Assembly (NCBI GenBank): GCA_002162925.1
Contig: MABC01000064.1
Coordinates: 1 to 42,018, forward strand
Reading direction: 5' to 3'
Length of the DNA stretch: 42,018 nucleotides
DNA from: Thalassotalea sp. 42_200_T64
GTDB taxonomy: Bacteria; Pseudomonadota; Gammaproteobacteria; Enterobacterales; Alteromonadaceae
The notes under the pieces are model-generated. The model was given only the letters and a program-made list of their open reading frames with translations, had not been told where the DNA came from and ran no database searches. This document shows positions 17,660 through 27,134 of this stretch, piece after piece. The stretch's first letter is position 1; every line of letters begins with the position of its first letter. A program made the translations under genes and the position numbers.

Positions 17660-18295
17660 ATGTCGACCAAACAATATCTCATTCCTGTGCTTGCGCTTTC
17701 GCTAATTTTTTCAGGTTGTGCGTCAACATCCAGTAACGCCGAAAAAGGCGCTGCTATCGGCGCAATTACCGGAGCTATTCTAGGTAAATCAACCAGTAAC
17801 CATAAAAATAAACGTGCCATTTGGGGCGCTGCCATCGGTGCTCTTGCAGGTGCCGCTGTTGGTGATTACATGGATAAACAAGAGCAGGAGTTTAAACGTG
17901 AACTCGCCGGCTCTGGCATCGATGTGGTGCGTGAAGGGGATAACTTACGCTTGATAATGCCAGCCAATATTACCTTTGCTTCTAACCAGTCGACTATCAC
18001 CGCCAGTTTTCATCAAACTTTGAATGATGTTGCCAGGGTGTTGAGCAAATACAATAAAACGCTTTTAAGTATTGAAGGCCATACCGACAGTAGCGGTAGT
18101 GAAGGGTATAATCAGAACTTATCAGAACAGCGGGCAGACAGTGTAAAAGTGTATTTGATGCATCAAAATATTTTGGCAAGCCGCTTACAAACCACAGGTT
18201 ATGGTGAATTAAGACCTATGGTTGGTAATGAAACGGTAAGTAACAGAGCGTTAAATCGACGAGTTGAAGTGCAAATAGTTCCAAATCAGGCTTAA
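17660..18295 (+). CDS. OmpA-family lipoprotein, YiaD-like
   Basis: This 211-aa outer-membrane lipoprotein starts at ATG 17660, because the signal peptide with lipobox IFSGC (Cys20) begins there; upstream codons are unsupported. Glycine-zipper stretches (KGAAIGAITGAILG and AIWGAAIGALAGAAVGDYMD) fill residues about 28-78. An OmpA C-terminal peptidoglycan-binding domain covers about 95-211, with IEGHTDSSGS, NQNLSEQRADSV and NRALNRRVEVQI. This matches E. coli YiaD in layout and length. It probably ties the outer membrane to peptidoglycan. It is monocistronic: hutI ends 178 bp upstream and rraA is convergent. Confidence 0.92.
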   Translation: MSTKQYLIPVLALSLIFSGCASTSSNAEKGAAIGAITGAILGKSTSNHKNKRAIWGAAIGALAGAAVGDYMDKQEQEFKRELAGSGIDVVREGDNLRLIMPANITFASNQSTITASFHQTLNDVARVLSKYNKTLLSIEGHTDSSGSEGYNQNLSEQRADSVKVYLMHQNILASRLQTTGYGELRPMVGNETVSNRALNRRVEVQIVPNQA

Positions 18296-18301
18296 TATTA
18301 A

Positions 18302-18332
<31 letters not shown>

Positions 18333-18354
18333 AAAGATATAAAAGGATCTGGCA

Positions 18355-18840
18355 TTAATCGATATCTAACGGATCCGGCGATAGGATGATGCCAGTGTTA
18401 TCGGCGTAAATATGATCATCGGGTAAAATGGTTACCCCGGCAAAGTTAATCGCCAAATCCGTTTCGCCAACGTTACTATCATCAGCGCCAACCGGAATTG
18501 ACACCATGGCCTGGATGCCAAGTTCAATATCTTCGAGTAAATCAACATCACGAACACTGCCGTAACAAATGATCCCTGCCCAGTTATGTTTTGCCGCCGT
18601 ATCGGCAATATAAGAATCAATCAATGCTCTGCGAGTTGAACCACCGCCATCAATAACCAACACTTTACCGGTACCGTCTTGTTCTACCGTTTCACTAATG
18701 ATGCCATTAGATTCGAAACATTTAATCGTCACCACGATACCGCCAAACGAACTGCGGCCGCCGTAGTTGCTTAACATAGGTTCTAAGACATCGACTGAGT
18801 CAGCATATAGGTTACAAAGTTCTGAAGTGTTATATTCCAT
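18355..18840 (-). CDS. rraA: Regulator of ribonuclease E activity A
   Basis: This 161-aa protein has the same length as E. coli RraA, which binds the C-terminal part of RNase E and inhibits mRNA decay. Visible family features are the [10 protein letters not shown] segment near residue 30, [17 protein letters not shown] near 65-80, and the [10 protein letters not shown] region near 93. The fold is the RraA/MenG-like trimer. It has a good Shine-Dalgarno (CCGGAGCTGCC) before ATG at 18840. It is divergent from no neighbour and lies just downstream of rpmE on the same strand. Confidence 0.96.
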   Translation of the reverse strand: MEYNTSELCNLYADSVDVLEPMLSNYGGRSSFGGIVVTIKCFESNGIISETVEQDGTGKVLVIDGGGSTRRALIDSYIADTAAKHNWAGIICYGSVRDVDLLEDIELGIQAMVSIPVGADDSNVGETDLAINFAGVTILPDDHIYADNTGIILSPDPLDID

Positions 18841-18982
18841 GGCAGCTCCGGCTTACTCAAGGTTGAGTGATATTATTATTAGCTATAAGTATACTCATAG
18901 ATTTATCTCTAACAAGTGAAATTTTTTATTTAGATCAAGCATATAACTTAAGTACAGGTAAAACCGATAAACTGCAGGCAAT

Positions 18983-19005
18983 AAAAAAGCGCCGATAAGG
19001 CGCTT
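18983..19005 (-). terminator. Rho-independent terminator of rpmE
   Basis: On the minus strand AAGCGCC and GGCGCTT form a 7-bp GC-rich stem with a 5-nt loop (stem 18987-19005). A run of T follows (complement of 18983-18988). It ends about 30 bp past the rpmE stop and separates rpmE from rraA. Confidence 0.9.
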
Positions 19006-19035
19006 CTTTAACAAACATTAATGTTTTAGGCAAAA

Positions 19036-19248
19036 TTATTTTTTACCTAAAGCACCGAAACGTTTGTTGAACTTGTCTACACGTCCACCGGTTTCAGCAG
19101 CTTTTTGCTTACCAGTGTAGAATGGGTGACATTCAGAACATACATCTAAGTGGATGTCTTTACCACGTGTTGAACGAGTTTCGATAACATTACCGCAAGA
19201 ACAAGTTGCTTTAATGGCTACGTAATTTGGATGGATAGCGTCTTTCAT
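19036..19248 (-). CDS. rpmE: 50S ribosomal protein L31, zinc-binding type
   Basis: This 70-aa ribosomal protein begins MKDAIHPNY, the L31 signature. It has four zinc-ribbon cysteines (Cys16, Cys18, Cys37, Cys40), so it is the C+ form of RpmE. In many gammaproteobacteria a cysteine-free paralogue is induced by Zur under zinc shortage; none is seen here, although zur is at 35336. AAGGTAAT precedes the ATG. It ends at its own terminator. Confidence 0.98.
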   Translation of the reverse strand: MKDAIHPNYVAIKATCSCGNVIETRSTRGKDIHLDVCSECHPFYTGKQKAAETGGRVDKFNKRFGALGKK

Positions 19249-19481
19249 GGGATTACCTTGTGTTAGGCCGCATCGCCATCTGATCTTTTGCCAGATACCA
19301 TGCGAGTTTCAATTTATGGTGGCGAATAATACGGGATCATTGGTCAATGTACAACTAAAACTGTTAAAAAACAGGCAAATTTATCGCTGTTTAACCACCA
19401 AGCTGTAATCTAGCGCTAAGGTAGGCACAAATAAGCTTGGCAAATGCTGTTTTGCGAGTAAAATAATTAAAAAATACAATA

Positions 19482-21716
19482 ATGAATGCCACTTTGACTA
19501 CTCAATTTACTTACCTACAAATTGCTTTGCCGATACCGATGCGGCAAAGTTTTACTTATCTGCTACCTGAAACGTTAAATCATCTCAGTTTTAGCAGCGG
19601 TGACAGAGTGTTAGTGCCATTTGGTAACCGTAAATTAATTGGTGTGGTGCTATCCGTAAGCGATGAATGTGATGTTGCTAGTGCCAAACTTAAAGCGATC
19701 ATAGAACGGCTAGATGACAACTCTAAATTATCGAGCCAACAGGTAGACTTTTTGAGTCTTTGTGCCCGTTATTATCATCACCCCATCGGTGATGTGGTAA
19801 CCCAAGCACTGCCGATACTATTAAGACAAATCAAGCCCGTTGATCTAAGCCCGCCAGCTTGCTGGTTAAAAAACCCTGAACTTAGTGAACAACAATTTAA
19901 TGACGTTTGTCAAAGTCTGAAAAAATCGGCGGCGAAGCAAAAACAGTTATTAAATTTTATTTGTGAGCATGATGAATTGACCTGGCCAGAGATCAGAATG
20001 GCAGGTTATTCAAAAGCTCAGCTTAATGCCTTGCTTGGCAAAGCTCTCATTATTGAGCAAACCGTTAAACAACAACCGTTTACCTTTAAAGCTAATTCGG
20101 TTAACGATGACGACAAGCCGCAATTGTCGGTGGAGCAAGCTCTTATAATTAGTACGATTAATCAGCAGCTTGAAGGATTTTCTTGTCATTTAATTGATGG
20201 CATCACAGGTAGTGGAAAAACCGAAGTTTATCTGCAAATCATCGAACAGGTGTTAAAGCAGGACAAACAAGTATTGCTGTTGGTGCCAGAGATTGGGTTA
20301 ACCCCACAAACACTGTCACGATTTGAAAAACGCTTTCGCGTGCCAGTAGTTCTGCATCATTCGGGTCTGAACGATAATGAGCGTTTGCAAACCTGGCATC
20401 AAACCAAACAGGGTCGGGCAGCTATTATTATTGCGACTCGTTCTGGTGTGTTTTCGCCACTGCATAAACCTGGCATTATCATCGTAGATGAAGAACATGA
20501 TGGTTCACTAAAACAACAAGACGGTTTTCGCTACCATGCGCGCGATATTGCCATATTGCGCGCCAGACAATTGCACATTCCCATTGTCTTAGGTACGGCA
20601 ACGCCATCGTTGGAAACCTTGCAAAATGCGCTCTCGGGAAAATATCAGTACCACCAACTCACCAAGCGTGCCGGCAAAAGTTCGATTTCCACCATTGAAT
20701 TAATCGATATGGCGCGTGAGCAGGTTGAATTTGGCTTATCGGGTTCGTTGAAAAAAGCGATGCAAGACACGTTGAAACGCGGTGAACAAGTGCTGATATT
20801 TTTAAATCGTCGCGGCTTTGCGCCAGCCATTTCGTGTCAGGAATGCAATTGGATATGTGAGTGCCAACGTTGTAATAAACCTTATACCTTGCATCAAGGG
20901 CAAAATCTGTTGATCTGTCATCATTGCGGCAGTCAAAAACGCATCGTCAGACAGTGTGGCAGTTGTGGCAGTATTCGCATTAAACCGTTAGGGCAAGGTA
21001 CGGAACAACTTGAGCAGCGTTTAATCGAGCTTTTTCCTGTATATTCGGCGATAAGAATTGACCGTGACAGCACTCGCCGCAAAGGCGAACTCGCCAAGTT
21101 ATTGCAACAAGTCACCAATAATGAACATCAAATACTGGTGGGTACGCAAATGCTGGCCAAAGGCCATCACTTTCCCAATGTCACCTTAGTGGCGGTGCTC
21201 GATGTCGATGGTGCCTTATTTAGCTATGATTTTCGTGCACCGGAGCACATGGCACAATTGCTGGTGCAAGTCGCTGGCCGGGCCGGGCGAGAAAGTAAGC
21301 CGGGCAAAGTGATGGTGCAAACGCAATATCCTGAACATCCGCTATTACAAGATTTGGTGAATAATGGCTATGAACATTTTGCCCGCTATGCACTTATTGA
21401 AAGACAGCAGGCGATGATCCCGCCATTTGGCTTTCAAGCCTTATTTCGCGCCGAAGGCAATTATCCGAATATGCCGGAAACTCTGTTAAGGGATGTCAGT
21501 CAACAGGATTTTAGTCCATGTATGGTGAGTGGGCCGATTGCCGCGGCGCAAGAGAAAAAAGCGGGGAAATATCGTTTTCATTTATTATTGCAGGCAAAAG
21601 AACGCAAAGATTTACACTTGGCAGTCCAGCAAATATTAACTCGCATAGCTGGCCATGAATTAAACAGCAAAGTACGTTGGTCTGTAGATATCGACCCACA
21701 AGAGCTGAGCTGGTAG
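19482..21716 (+). CDS. priA: Primosomal replication restart helicase PriA
   Basis: This is a 744-aa DExH helicase that recognises stalled or D-loop forks and starts replisome reloading. The N-terminal 3'-DNA-binding domain covers about 10-105. The helicase core has Walker A GITGSGKTE (Lys246) and a DEEH box (Asp336-His339). An inserted zinc-binding region (about 445-490) carries paired cysteines in CQECNWICECQRC and CHHCGSQKRIVRQCGSCG. Late motifs VGTQMLAKGHHFPNV and QVAGRAGR are present. Length is close to E. coli PriA (732). The order priA, ftsN, hslV, hslU is the classic gammaproteobacterial arrangement, here without cytR. Confidence 0.98.
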   Translation: MNATLTTQFTYLQIALPIPMRQSFTYLLPETLNHLSFSSGDRVLVPFGNRKLIGVVLSVSDECDVASAKLKAIIERLDDNSKLSSQQVDFLSLCARYYHHPIGDVVTQALPILLRQIKPVDLSPPACWLKNPELSEQQFNDVCQSLKKSAAKQKQLLNFICEHDELTWPEIRMAGYSKAQLNALLGKALIIEQTVKQQPFTFKANSVNDDDKPQLSVEQALIISTINQQLEGFSCHLIDGITGSGKTEVYLQIIEQVLKQDKQVLLLVPEIGLTPQTLSRFEKRFRVPVVLHHSGLNDNERLQTWHQTKQGRAAIIIATRSGVFSPLHKPGIIIVDEEHDGSLKQQDGFRYHARDIAILRARQLHIPIVLGTATPSLETLQNALSGKYQYHQLTKRAGKSSISTIELIDMAREQVEFGLSGSLKKAMQDTLKRGEQVLIFLNRRGFAPAISCQECNWICECQRCNKPYTLHQGQNLLICHHCGSQKRIVRQCGSCGSIRIKPLGQGTEQLEQRLIELFPVYSAIRIDRDSTRRKGELAKLLQQVTNNEHQILVGTQMLAKGHHFPNVTLVAVLDVDGALFSYDFRAPEHMAQLLVQVAGRAGRESKPGKVMVQTQYPEHPLLQDLVNNGYEHFARYALIERQQAMIPPFGFQALFRAEGNYPNMPETLLRDVSQQDFSPCMVSGPIAAAQEKKAGKYRFHLLLQAKERKDLHLAVQQILTRIAGHELNSKVRWSVDIDPQELSW

Positions 21717-21723
21717 TTCTAAT

Positions 21724-21783
21724 TAACCTGAACTCGGAAAAGAGCAGTATTGAGCAAGAGCTGCTTATCCCTAACTCAGGTTA
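21724..21783 (+). other. Nested inverted repeat between priA and ftsN
   Basis: TAACCTGA (21724-21731) pairs with TCAGGTTA (21776-21783), and an inner AGCAG/CTGCT pair lies within. It could fold as a two-stage hairpin just after priA. There is no T-tract, so its role is unclear. Confidence 0.4.
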
Positions 21784-21869
21784 GTTACAAACTATCGCTG
21801 TACATTAGGTGCGGGTTCGTTAAAATTAACTTACCTTGCATTTTTCCATCTTCATTGTTGTAGAGAGTT

Positions 21870-22442
21870 ATGGCTCATCAAGATTACGTTGCTCGCCCCC
21901 GCGCAACCAAAAAAAAGAAAAACCCATATAAACCGAAAACGAAAAAACAGCCGGCAGCTCAGGGCATTAAGCCGATGTTTGCTTTAGCCATTATGGTGCT
22001 ATTGATTGGCGGATTTATTTTTGGTTTAAATTACATGAGTGACAACGCCCCAGAAAACGTTGGTGTTGCCGAAATCGAACTATCAACGCCAACAAAGAAA
22101 ACCGTGGTGGAAGACATTCTCCCTGAAGTTCCACAAGAGAAATGGACTTATATGGATGGATTAAAACATAAAGAAGTGGCAGTGGGAAATTATGAGGTTA
22201 AAGAAAAAGGCCCTTATGCGATGCAATGTGGCTCATTTCGTAACTTGCAACAAGCAGAAAAATTAAAGGCGAACATCGCCTTTGCCGGCTTTGGTTCAGA
22301 CGTTCGGAAAACAACAGGAAAAAGTGGTGTTTGGTATAAAGTGGTGCTTGGACCATTTGAACGTAAGCGTATGGCTGAAAGCGCCAAGCACAAGTTAAAA
22401 AGAAATAAGATCAATTACTGTCAAATATGGCTTTGGACTTGA
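21870..22442 (+). CDS. ftsN: Cell division protein FtsN
   Basis: This 190-aa bitopic membrane protein has a basic cytoplasmic tail (residues 1-34, RATKKKKNPYKPK), one membrane helix (about 36-55), a short periplasmic linker and a C-terminal SPOR domain (about 114-190; YAMQCGSFRNLQQAEKLKANIAFAGF, VWYKVVLGPF). SPOR domains bind denuded glycan at the septum, and FtsN triggers septal peptidoglycan synthesis. It is much shorter than E. coli FtsN (319 aa), mainly in the linker. The place between priA and hslV supports the name. Confidence 0.92.
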   Translation: MAHQDYVARPRATKKKKNPYKPKTKKQPAAQGIKPMFALAIMVLLIGGFIFGLNYMSDNAPENVGVAEIELSTPTKKTVVEDILPEVPQEKWTYMDGLKHKEVAVGNYEVKEKGPYAMQCGSFRNLQQAEKLKANIAFAGFGSDVRKTTGKSGVWYKVVLGPFERKRMAESAKHKLKRNKINYCQIWLWT

Positions 22443-22483
22443 AAAACTAATTTCTGATCCCATCTATACCTTAAGATTCTTTT

Positions 22484-22532
22484 CGGGGTGTCTGTTCTGT
22501 AATGTTAACAGAAGGCACCTCGTTTTATTTTT
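22484..22532 (+). terminator. Hairpin plus T-rich tract in the hslV leader
   Basis: CGGGGTG (22484-22490) pairs with CACCTCG (22516-22522), and the inner TTCTGT pairs with ACAGAA. The sequence after it is TTTTATTTTT. It looks like a rho-independent terminator for ftsN, but its T-tract abuts the hslV Shine-Dalgarno (TAGAGG). It could therefore be a leader hairpin or attenuator of hslVU. A stabilising stem-loop in the hslVU leader is known in E. coli. Confidence 0.7.
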
Positions 22533-22543
22533 AGAGGTTTAAT

Positions 22544-23062
22544 GTGACTACTATCGTATCTGTAAGACGCAACGGTAAAGTATGTATTGGCGGTGATGGC
22601 CAGGTTTCCCTTGGCAATACCGTACTGAAAGGCAATGCCAAAAAGGTTCGTCGTTTATACAATGAAAAAGTATTGGCTGGCTTTGCCGGCGGTACTGCCG
22701 ATGCCTTTACCCTGTTTGAGCGTTTTGAAAGCAAACTTGAAAAGCATCAGGGTCATCTTACCAAATCTGCTGTCGAGCTGGCCAAAGATTGGCGCAGTGA
22801 TCGCGCGTTAAGGAAGCTTGAGGCCATGCTGGTAGTCGCAGACGAAACGGCATCATTAATCATCACCGGTAATGGTGATGTGGTACAGCCCGAAAATGAT
22901 TTAATTGCCATCGGCTCAGGCGGTAACTATGCCCAGGCGGCAGCTTTAGCGTTATTGGAAAACACCGAATTATCGGCCCGGGAAATTGTTGGAAAATCAC
23001 TGACCATTGCCGGTAATATTTGTGTCTTTACCAACCTAAACCAAACCATTGATGAAATTTAA
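22544..23062 (+). CDS. hslV: HslV (ClpQ), ATP-dependent protease subunit
   Basis: This 172-aa threonine peptidase forms the double-hexamer core of the HslVU protease, which degrades misfolded proteins and SulA. GTG start at 22544 is followed by [12 protein letters not shown], so removal of the initiator exposes the catalytic Thr. [21 protein letters not shown] and [17 protein letters not shown] are family signatures. The only ATG nearby (22542) is followed directly by a stop. hslU begins 49 bp downstream of the hslV stop. Confidence 0.98.
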   Translation: MTTIVSVRRNGKVCIGGDGQVSLGNTVLKGNAKKVRRLYNEKVLAGFAGGTADAFTLFERFESKLEKHQGHLTKSAVELAKDWRSDRALRKLEAMLVVADETASLIITGNGDVVQPENDLIAIGSGGNYAQAAALALLENTELSAREIVGKSLTIAGNICVFTNLNQTIDEI

Positions 23063-23111
23063 TAAAGCTGCTGCGCATCTTTATAAATTCAACTCCCCTG
23101 AGGAATTTTTT

Positions 23112-24440
23112 ATGTCTAATATGACTCCTCGTGAAATTGTTCACGAATTAGATTGCCACATTATTGGCCAAAACGATGCTAAAAAAGCGGTGGCTATTGC
23201 CCTTCGTAACCGTTGGCGCAGAATGCAATTAGATGAAGAACTGCGTGTAGAAGTGACGCCAAAAAATATTTTAATGATCGGTCCAACAGGTGTTGGTAAA
23301 ACCGAAATTGCCCGTCGCTTAGCCAAGCTTGCCAATGCACCCTTTATCAAAGTAGAAGCAACAAAGTTTACCGAAGTGGGCTATGTTGGCAAAGAAGTGG
23401 AAACCATTATTCGCGATCTTGCGGATATGTCAGTGAAGCTGACCAAAGAGTTAGAGATGACTCGGGTAAAACACTTAGCCGAAGAAGCCGCAGAAGAGCG
23501 CATTTTGGATGTGCTTATTCCTAACCCGCGCAATGCCATGGGCGAAGAAGAGTCTACGGATAACAGTTCTACCCGACAAATCTTTCGTAAGAAATTACGC
23601 GAAGGCAAGCTCGATGATAAAGAAATTGAAATCGATGTAACGCAACCACAAATTGGCATGGAAATTATGGCGCCTCCAGGCATGGAAGACATGACCAATC
23701 AGCTACAAAGCATGTTCCAAAATATGTCGCAGGAGAAAACCAAAAAACGCAAATTGAAAATCAAAGACGCGTTTAAAGCCTTACAGGAAGAAGAAGCCAG
23801 TAAAATGGTGAACCCGGACGAGCTTAAAGAAAAAGCCATTTATGCGGTTGAACAAAACGGCATCGTGTTTATCGATGAGATCGATAAAATTTGTAAGCGT
23901 GGTGATACTTCTGGTCCTGACGTTTCGCGTGAAGGCGTACAACGTGATTTGTTGCCATTAGTGGAAGGCTCAACGGTGAGCACGAAACACGGCATGGTAA
24001 GAACTGACCATATCTTATTTATTGCCTCTGGTGCATTTCAGATGTCGAGACCGAGTGATCTCATTCCTGAATTGCAAGGCCGTTTACCCATTCGCGTTGA
24101 ACTACGCGCCTTAAAAGTGGAAGATTTTGTTCGTATTCTCACTGAGCCAAACGCCTCATTAACTGAACAATATATTGCTTTAATGGCAACCGAAGGGGTG
24201 AAGGTTGAATTTAGTGAAGATGGCATCCTATCTATCGCCCAGGCAGCCTGGCAAGTAAATGAAACGACTGAGAATATTGGTGCGCGTCGGTTGCATACGG
24301 TAATGGAGAGATTGGTAGAAGAATTGTCTTACAATGCCGATGCCCAATCTGGACAAACTGTCTTTATTGATAAAGCCTACGTTGAAGGTAAACTGGATGT
24401 TCTGGTAAAAGATGAAGACTTAAGCCGTTTCATTCTTTAG
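23112..24440 (+). CDS. hslU: HslU (ClpY), unfoldase ATPase of HslVU
   Basis: This 442-aa AAA+ ATPase unfolds substrates for HslV. ATG at 23112 was chosen because GAGGAA lies just upstream and the product then begins [14 protein letters not shown], like E. coli HslU (443 aa); an in-frame ATG at 23049 overlaps hslV. Walker A is [13 protein letters not shown] and Walker [11 protein letters not shown]. An intermediate domain fills about 110-230, and the sensor region [20 protein letters not shown] follows. The C-terminus ends SRFIL, the tail that docks into HslV. Confidence 0.98.
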   Translation: MSNMTPREIVHELDCHIIGQNDAKKAVAIALRNRWRRMQLDEELRVEVTPKNILMIGPTGVGKTEIARRLAKLANAPFIKVEATKFTEVGYVGKEVETIIRDLADMSVKLTKELEMTRVKHLAEEAAEERILDVLIPNPRNAMGEEESTDNSSTRQIFRKKLREGKLDDKEIEIDVTQPQIGMEIMAPPGMEDMTNQLQSMFQNMSQEKTKKRKLKIKDAFKALQEEEASKMVNPDELKEKAIYAVEQNGIVFIDEIDKICKRGDTSGPDVSREGVQRDLLPLVEGSTVSTKHGMVRTDHILFIASGAFQMSRPSDLIPELQGRLPIRVELRALKVEDFVRILTEPNASLTEQYIALMATEGVKVEFSEDGILSIAQAAWQVNETTENIGARRLHTVMERLVEELSYNADAQSGQTVFIDKAYVEGKLDVLVKDEDLSRFIL

Positions 24441-24481
24441 AAACTTCGGCTGTAACTTGGTATATCGTTTAGGGAGAAAAT

Positions 24482-24859
24482 ATGCAATTAACTCAGCTGG
24501 TGTTAAATAACAAAAGCAATGAATTAACCTTGAATTTTGTTGATGGTTTCAGCCAAAGTTTAGGTTATGAGTTTTTGCGTGTTTATTCCCCCAATGAACA
24601 AACCCCTAAGCAAGTAACAGCGCAAGGCAAGGCCAAGCCTCCGGTGAGCCATAAGAAAATGGTACGGTTGTTGGCCATTGAACCGGTAGCCAAACATGGC
24701 TATCGTTTTGTTTTTGATGATCAACACAGTGCCATTTATAGCCTACAATTACTGCAAGAATACGCACATAATAAAGCCCGCCTTTGGCAGCAATATTTAG
24801 ATGCTTTAAAACTTACGGGTCATTCTCGTGAAGCGATGATTGATTTCAAGCAAGTTTAA
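24482..24859 (+). CDS. DUF971 (GBBH-like N-terminal) protein
   Basis: This 125-aa protein belongs to the DUF971 / gamma-butyrobetaine-hydroxylase N-terminal-like family (LTLNFVDGFSQSLGYEFLRVYSP, then AIYSLQLLQEY). Standalone members are common after hslU in gammaproteobacteria; the function is not firmly known. AGGGAGAA precedes the ATG. The gap from hslU is 41 bp, so it is probably in the hslVU transcript. Confidence 0.88.
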   Translation: MQLTQLVLNNKSNELTLNFVDGFSQSLGYEFLRVYSPNEQTPKQVTAQGKAKPPVSHKKMVRLLAIEPVAKHGYRFVFDDQHSAIYSLQLLQEYAHNKARLWQQYLDALKLTGHSREAMIDFKQV

Positions 24860-24880
24860 CTACCATAGAACAGAGATAAC

Positions 24881-25360
24881 ATGACTAATAACGATATAAT
24901 TCGCCGCATTCGCTTCATTTTTAATTATGACGATAGCACTATGTTGTCTATTTTCAGCCAGGCTGAGTTAACGGTGGAGTTAGAAAAATACCACCACTGG
25001 TTACGTAAAGAAGATGATCCTAAATACCTGAACTTAAGTGATATTCAGTTAGCAACTTTTTTGAATGGTTTGATCAATAAAAACCGGGGTAAACGAGAAG
25101 GTCCACAACCGAAAGCCGAAGCAAAACTGAACAATAATCTGATCTTGAGAAAGTTAAAAATAGCCCTTAATCTTAATGACACCGACATCATAGAGATACT
25201 AGGCTTGGCAGAAGTTCGTATTGGTAAAGCGGAAATCAGTGCCTTTTTTAGAAAGGTAGGGCATAAGCATTATCGAGAGTGTAAAGATCAGTTTTTACGC
25301 AACTTGCTTAAAGGCATGCAAATTAAATATCGGGAAAATAACCCTTGGGCTGCGACCTAG
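24881..25360 (+). CDS. DUF1456 protein, YehS-like
   Basis: This 159-aa protein contains two DUF1456 repeats. The first starts NNDIIRRIRFIFNYDDSTMLSIFSQAEL (about 3-65), the second NNLILRKLKIALNLNDTDIIEILGLAEV (about 85-150). Each is a small helical unit. Length matches E. coli YehS (about 156 aa). The function is unknown. It starts 21 bp after the DUF971 gene and is probably co-transcribed. Confidence 0.92.
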   Translation: MTNNDIIRRIRFIFNYDDSTMLSIFSQAELTVELEKYHHWLRKEDDPKYLNLSDIQLATFLNGLINKNRGKREGPQPKAEAKLNNNLILRKLKIALNLNDTDIIEILGLAEVRIGKAEISAFFRKVGHKHYRECKDQFLRNLLKGMQIKYRENNPWAAT

Positions 25361-25406
25361 TATTAGTAGTTAATTAAGTACTTGGGCGATTAATGGAAAA
25401 TAGACA

Positions 25407-25787
25407 ATGAAACGGCTGATTTATTTAACTGTTGGATTTGGCTTTATCGCCCTGGCGGTTATCGGTATTGTCTTACCGGTATTGCCAACTACGCCATTTT
25501 TATTGGTTGCTGCCGCTTGCTTTGCCAAGTCGTCGACTCGCTGTCATCAATGGTTATTGAACAATAAAGTGTTTGGTCAAATTATTCATCATTGGCAAAC
25601 CAGTCGTTGTATACCGCAAAAAGCGAAAATCTTCGCAATTCTATCTATCTTGCTGTTTGGCAGTTTTTCGGTGATTATCGCCGTGCCAAATATCTATGGC
25701 AAAGTTGCCACATCCCTCCTACTGTGTATTGGCCTGTACGTGGTTTTACGTTTAAAAACTTGCCCAATGCCGAATTCTAATAACTAA
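25407..25787 (+). CDS. DUF454 inner-membrane protein, YbaN-like
   Basis: This 126-aa membrane protein has helices at about 4-26, 28-42, 72-93 and 95-115. The signature GIVLPVLPTTPFLLVAAACFAKSS is characteristic of DUF454. E. coli YbaN is of similar size. The function is unknown. It follows the YehS-like gene by 46 bp and precedes a 178-bp gap. Confidence 0.92.
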   Translation: MKRLIYLTVGFGFIALAVIGIVLPVLPTTPFLLVAAACFAKSSTRCHQWLLNNKVFGQIIHHWQTSRCIPQKAKIFAILSILLFGSFSVIIAVPNIYGKVATSLLLCIGLYVVLRLKTCPMPNSNN

Positions 25788-25965
25788 TCATAATCTGAGC
25801 TCAATTTTATTCGTATAAATGTATCAGGTAAGCTATTGTTTAATAGCTAATTTCGAGTTCAAGTTAAATTAATTAAGTATTTTTAAAAAAGTTTTTATTT
25901 TCCTTTAAACCTTTTTAGCCTTACCTGCATCTTAACTTATAACAACATGAAGCTTTTAGGATTTA

Positions 25966-26556
25966 ATGACATTGTCCGTACAAAACACCGTGATTAATGC
26001 CCAGGATATTTTTGCGAAAAAGCAAGAACAAGAGTGGATCGATAAGGCTAAGGCCGGCGACCGCCAGGCGTTTAACCACCTGTACCTGGAAAGTATAGGA
26101 AAAGTGTATGCCTTGTGTTTGCGTATGCTGAGTTCTCGTGACCAGGCTGAAGATGTCGCTCAGGAAGTCTTTGTGCAGGTGTGGTTAAAGCTGGAAAATT
26201 TTCGTGGCGACGCCAAGTTTTCTACCTGGTTGCACGCAGTAGCAACCAATACCGTATTAACCCATATGCGAAAACAAAAAAATTGGCTGCAAAAAGTCTT
26301 CAGTATCGAAGATCAGCCACAAGCAGAGCCAGCAGGTAACGAAATTCAAGACTTGTCAGATTTAGATAAATTGATTTTACGATTACCCGAAAAAGCCAGG
26401 GTGGTATTTGTGTTATTTGCGGTTGAAGGCTATCGACACGAAGAAATAGCAACCATGTTAAATATGGCGGTGGGATCGAGTAAGTCGCATTATCACCGAG
26501 CCAGAAATTTACTAAAAGACTGGCTCGAAGCACAAGAGAGTTTGAATGATGAATAA
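25966..26556 (+). CDS. ECF-type RNA polymerase sigma factor
   Basis: This 196-aa sigma factor has region 2 at about 25-95 (FNHLYLESIGKVYALCLRMLSSRDQAEDVAQEVFVQVW, FRGDAKFSTWLHAVATN) and region 4 at about 135-185 (LPEKARVVFVLFAVEGYRHEEIATMLNMAVGSSKSHYHRAR). It overlaps the next gene by 11 bp, so translation is coupled to a probable anti-sigma factor. Upstream (25788-25965) is an AT-rich leader that may hold its own promoter; no clear autoregulated ECF site was identified. Confidence 0.95.
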   Translation: MTLSVQNTVINAQDIFAKKQEQEWIDKAKAGDRQAFNHLYLESIGKVYALCLRMLSSRDQAEDVAQEVFVQVWLKLENFRGDAKFSTWLHAVATNTVLTHMRKQKNWLQKVFSIEDQPQAEPAGNEIQDLSDLDKLILRLPEKARVVFVLFAVEGYRHEEIATMLNMAVGSSKSHYHRARNLLKDWLEAQESLNDE

Positions 26557-27061
26557 GCTAATAGCAGAGCAAAATTTACAAGCCAAAATAGACGGTTTAA
26601 GCCATAACATTAAACCTGAACGAGACTTGTGGGCCGGCATTGAACATGCCATTGAGCATAATTCGCAACAACACGTAGCAAATGATGCGAAACCTAAGCG
26701 GGTAAATGTTGCCCCCTATGCCTGGGCGGCATCCATTGTCGTGGCAGTGCTATTAACCTGGAATATAAACGGCAATAAAGAAATGCAAATCGCACAGTTG
26801 AGCGCTGTTGAAGTATTGCAGCAGCAATACAGTCAAGAGAAAAACAGTATGTTGGTGAGTTTTGGTGAACCCGATTTAAGCCAGTTGCCGGCCGATATTC
26901 AAAAGCAATTTAACGAGTTGCAATCGGCCAGAACCTCGTTAGAAACTGCTTTGGCGGATGATCCTAACAATAAAGATTTATTAAATTTATTAAAGTGGAC
27001 ACAAAAACAAGAGCTTAACTTATTAGAGCAATTGTTTAGTCCAAAGTGGCAAACAATTTAG
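26546..27061 (+). CDS. Membrane-anchored putative anti-sigma factor
   Basis: This 171-aa protein has a cytoplasmic N-terminal region (1-55), one membrane helix (about 56-76, APYAWAASIVVAVLLTWNI) and a periplasmic helical tail rich in Gln, Glu and Leu. It starts inside the sigma gene (ATG 26546; a second ATG at 26549 is also possible), the classic layout for an anti-sigma factor. No zinc-finger HxxxCxxC motif is present. The anti-sigma role rests on position and topology, not a recognised domain. Confidence 0.7.
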   Translation: MMNKLIAEQNLQAKIDGLSHNIKPERDLWAGIEHAIEHNSQQHVANDAKPKRVNVAPYAWAASIVVAVLLTWNINGNKEMQIAQLSAVEVLQQQYSQEKNSMLVSFGEPDLSQLPADIQKQFNELQSARTSLETALADDPNNKDLLNLLKWTQKQELNLLEQLFSPKWQTI

Positions 27062-27134
27062 TGGCAAGCTATTTAGGCCTCACAGTTAGTAATAAGCTAA
27101 TGACAAAACTATTATCACGGAAAAAGAGAACCTT

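Noticed and set aside
23381..23698. 105-codon minus-strand frame over hslU
   Set aside because: It is an antisense shadow of the conserved hslU gene with a low-complexity serine-rich product.
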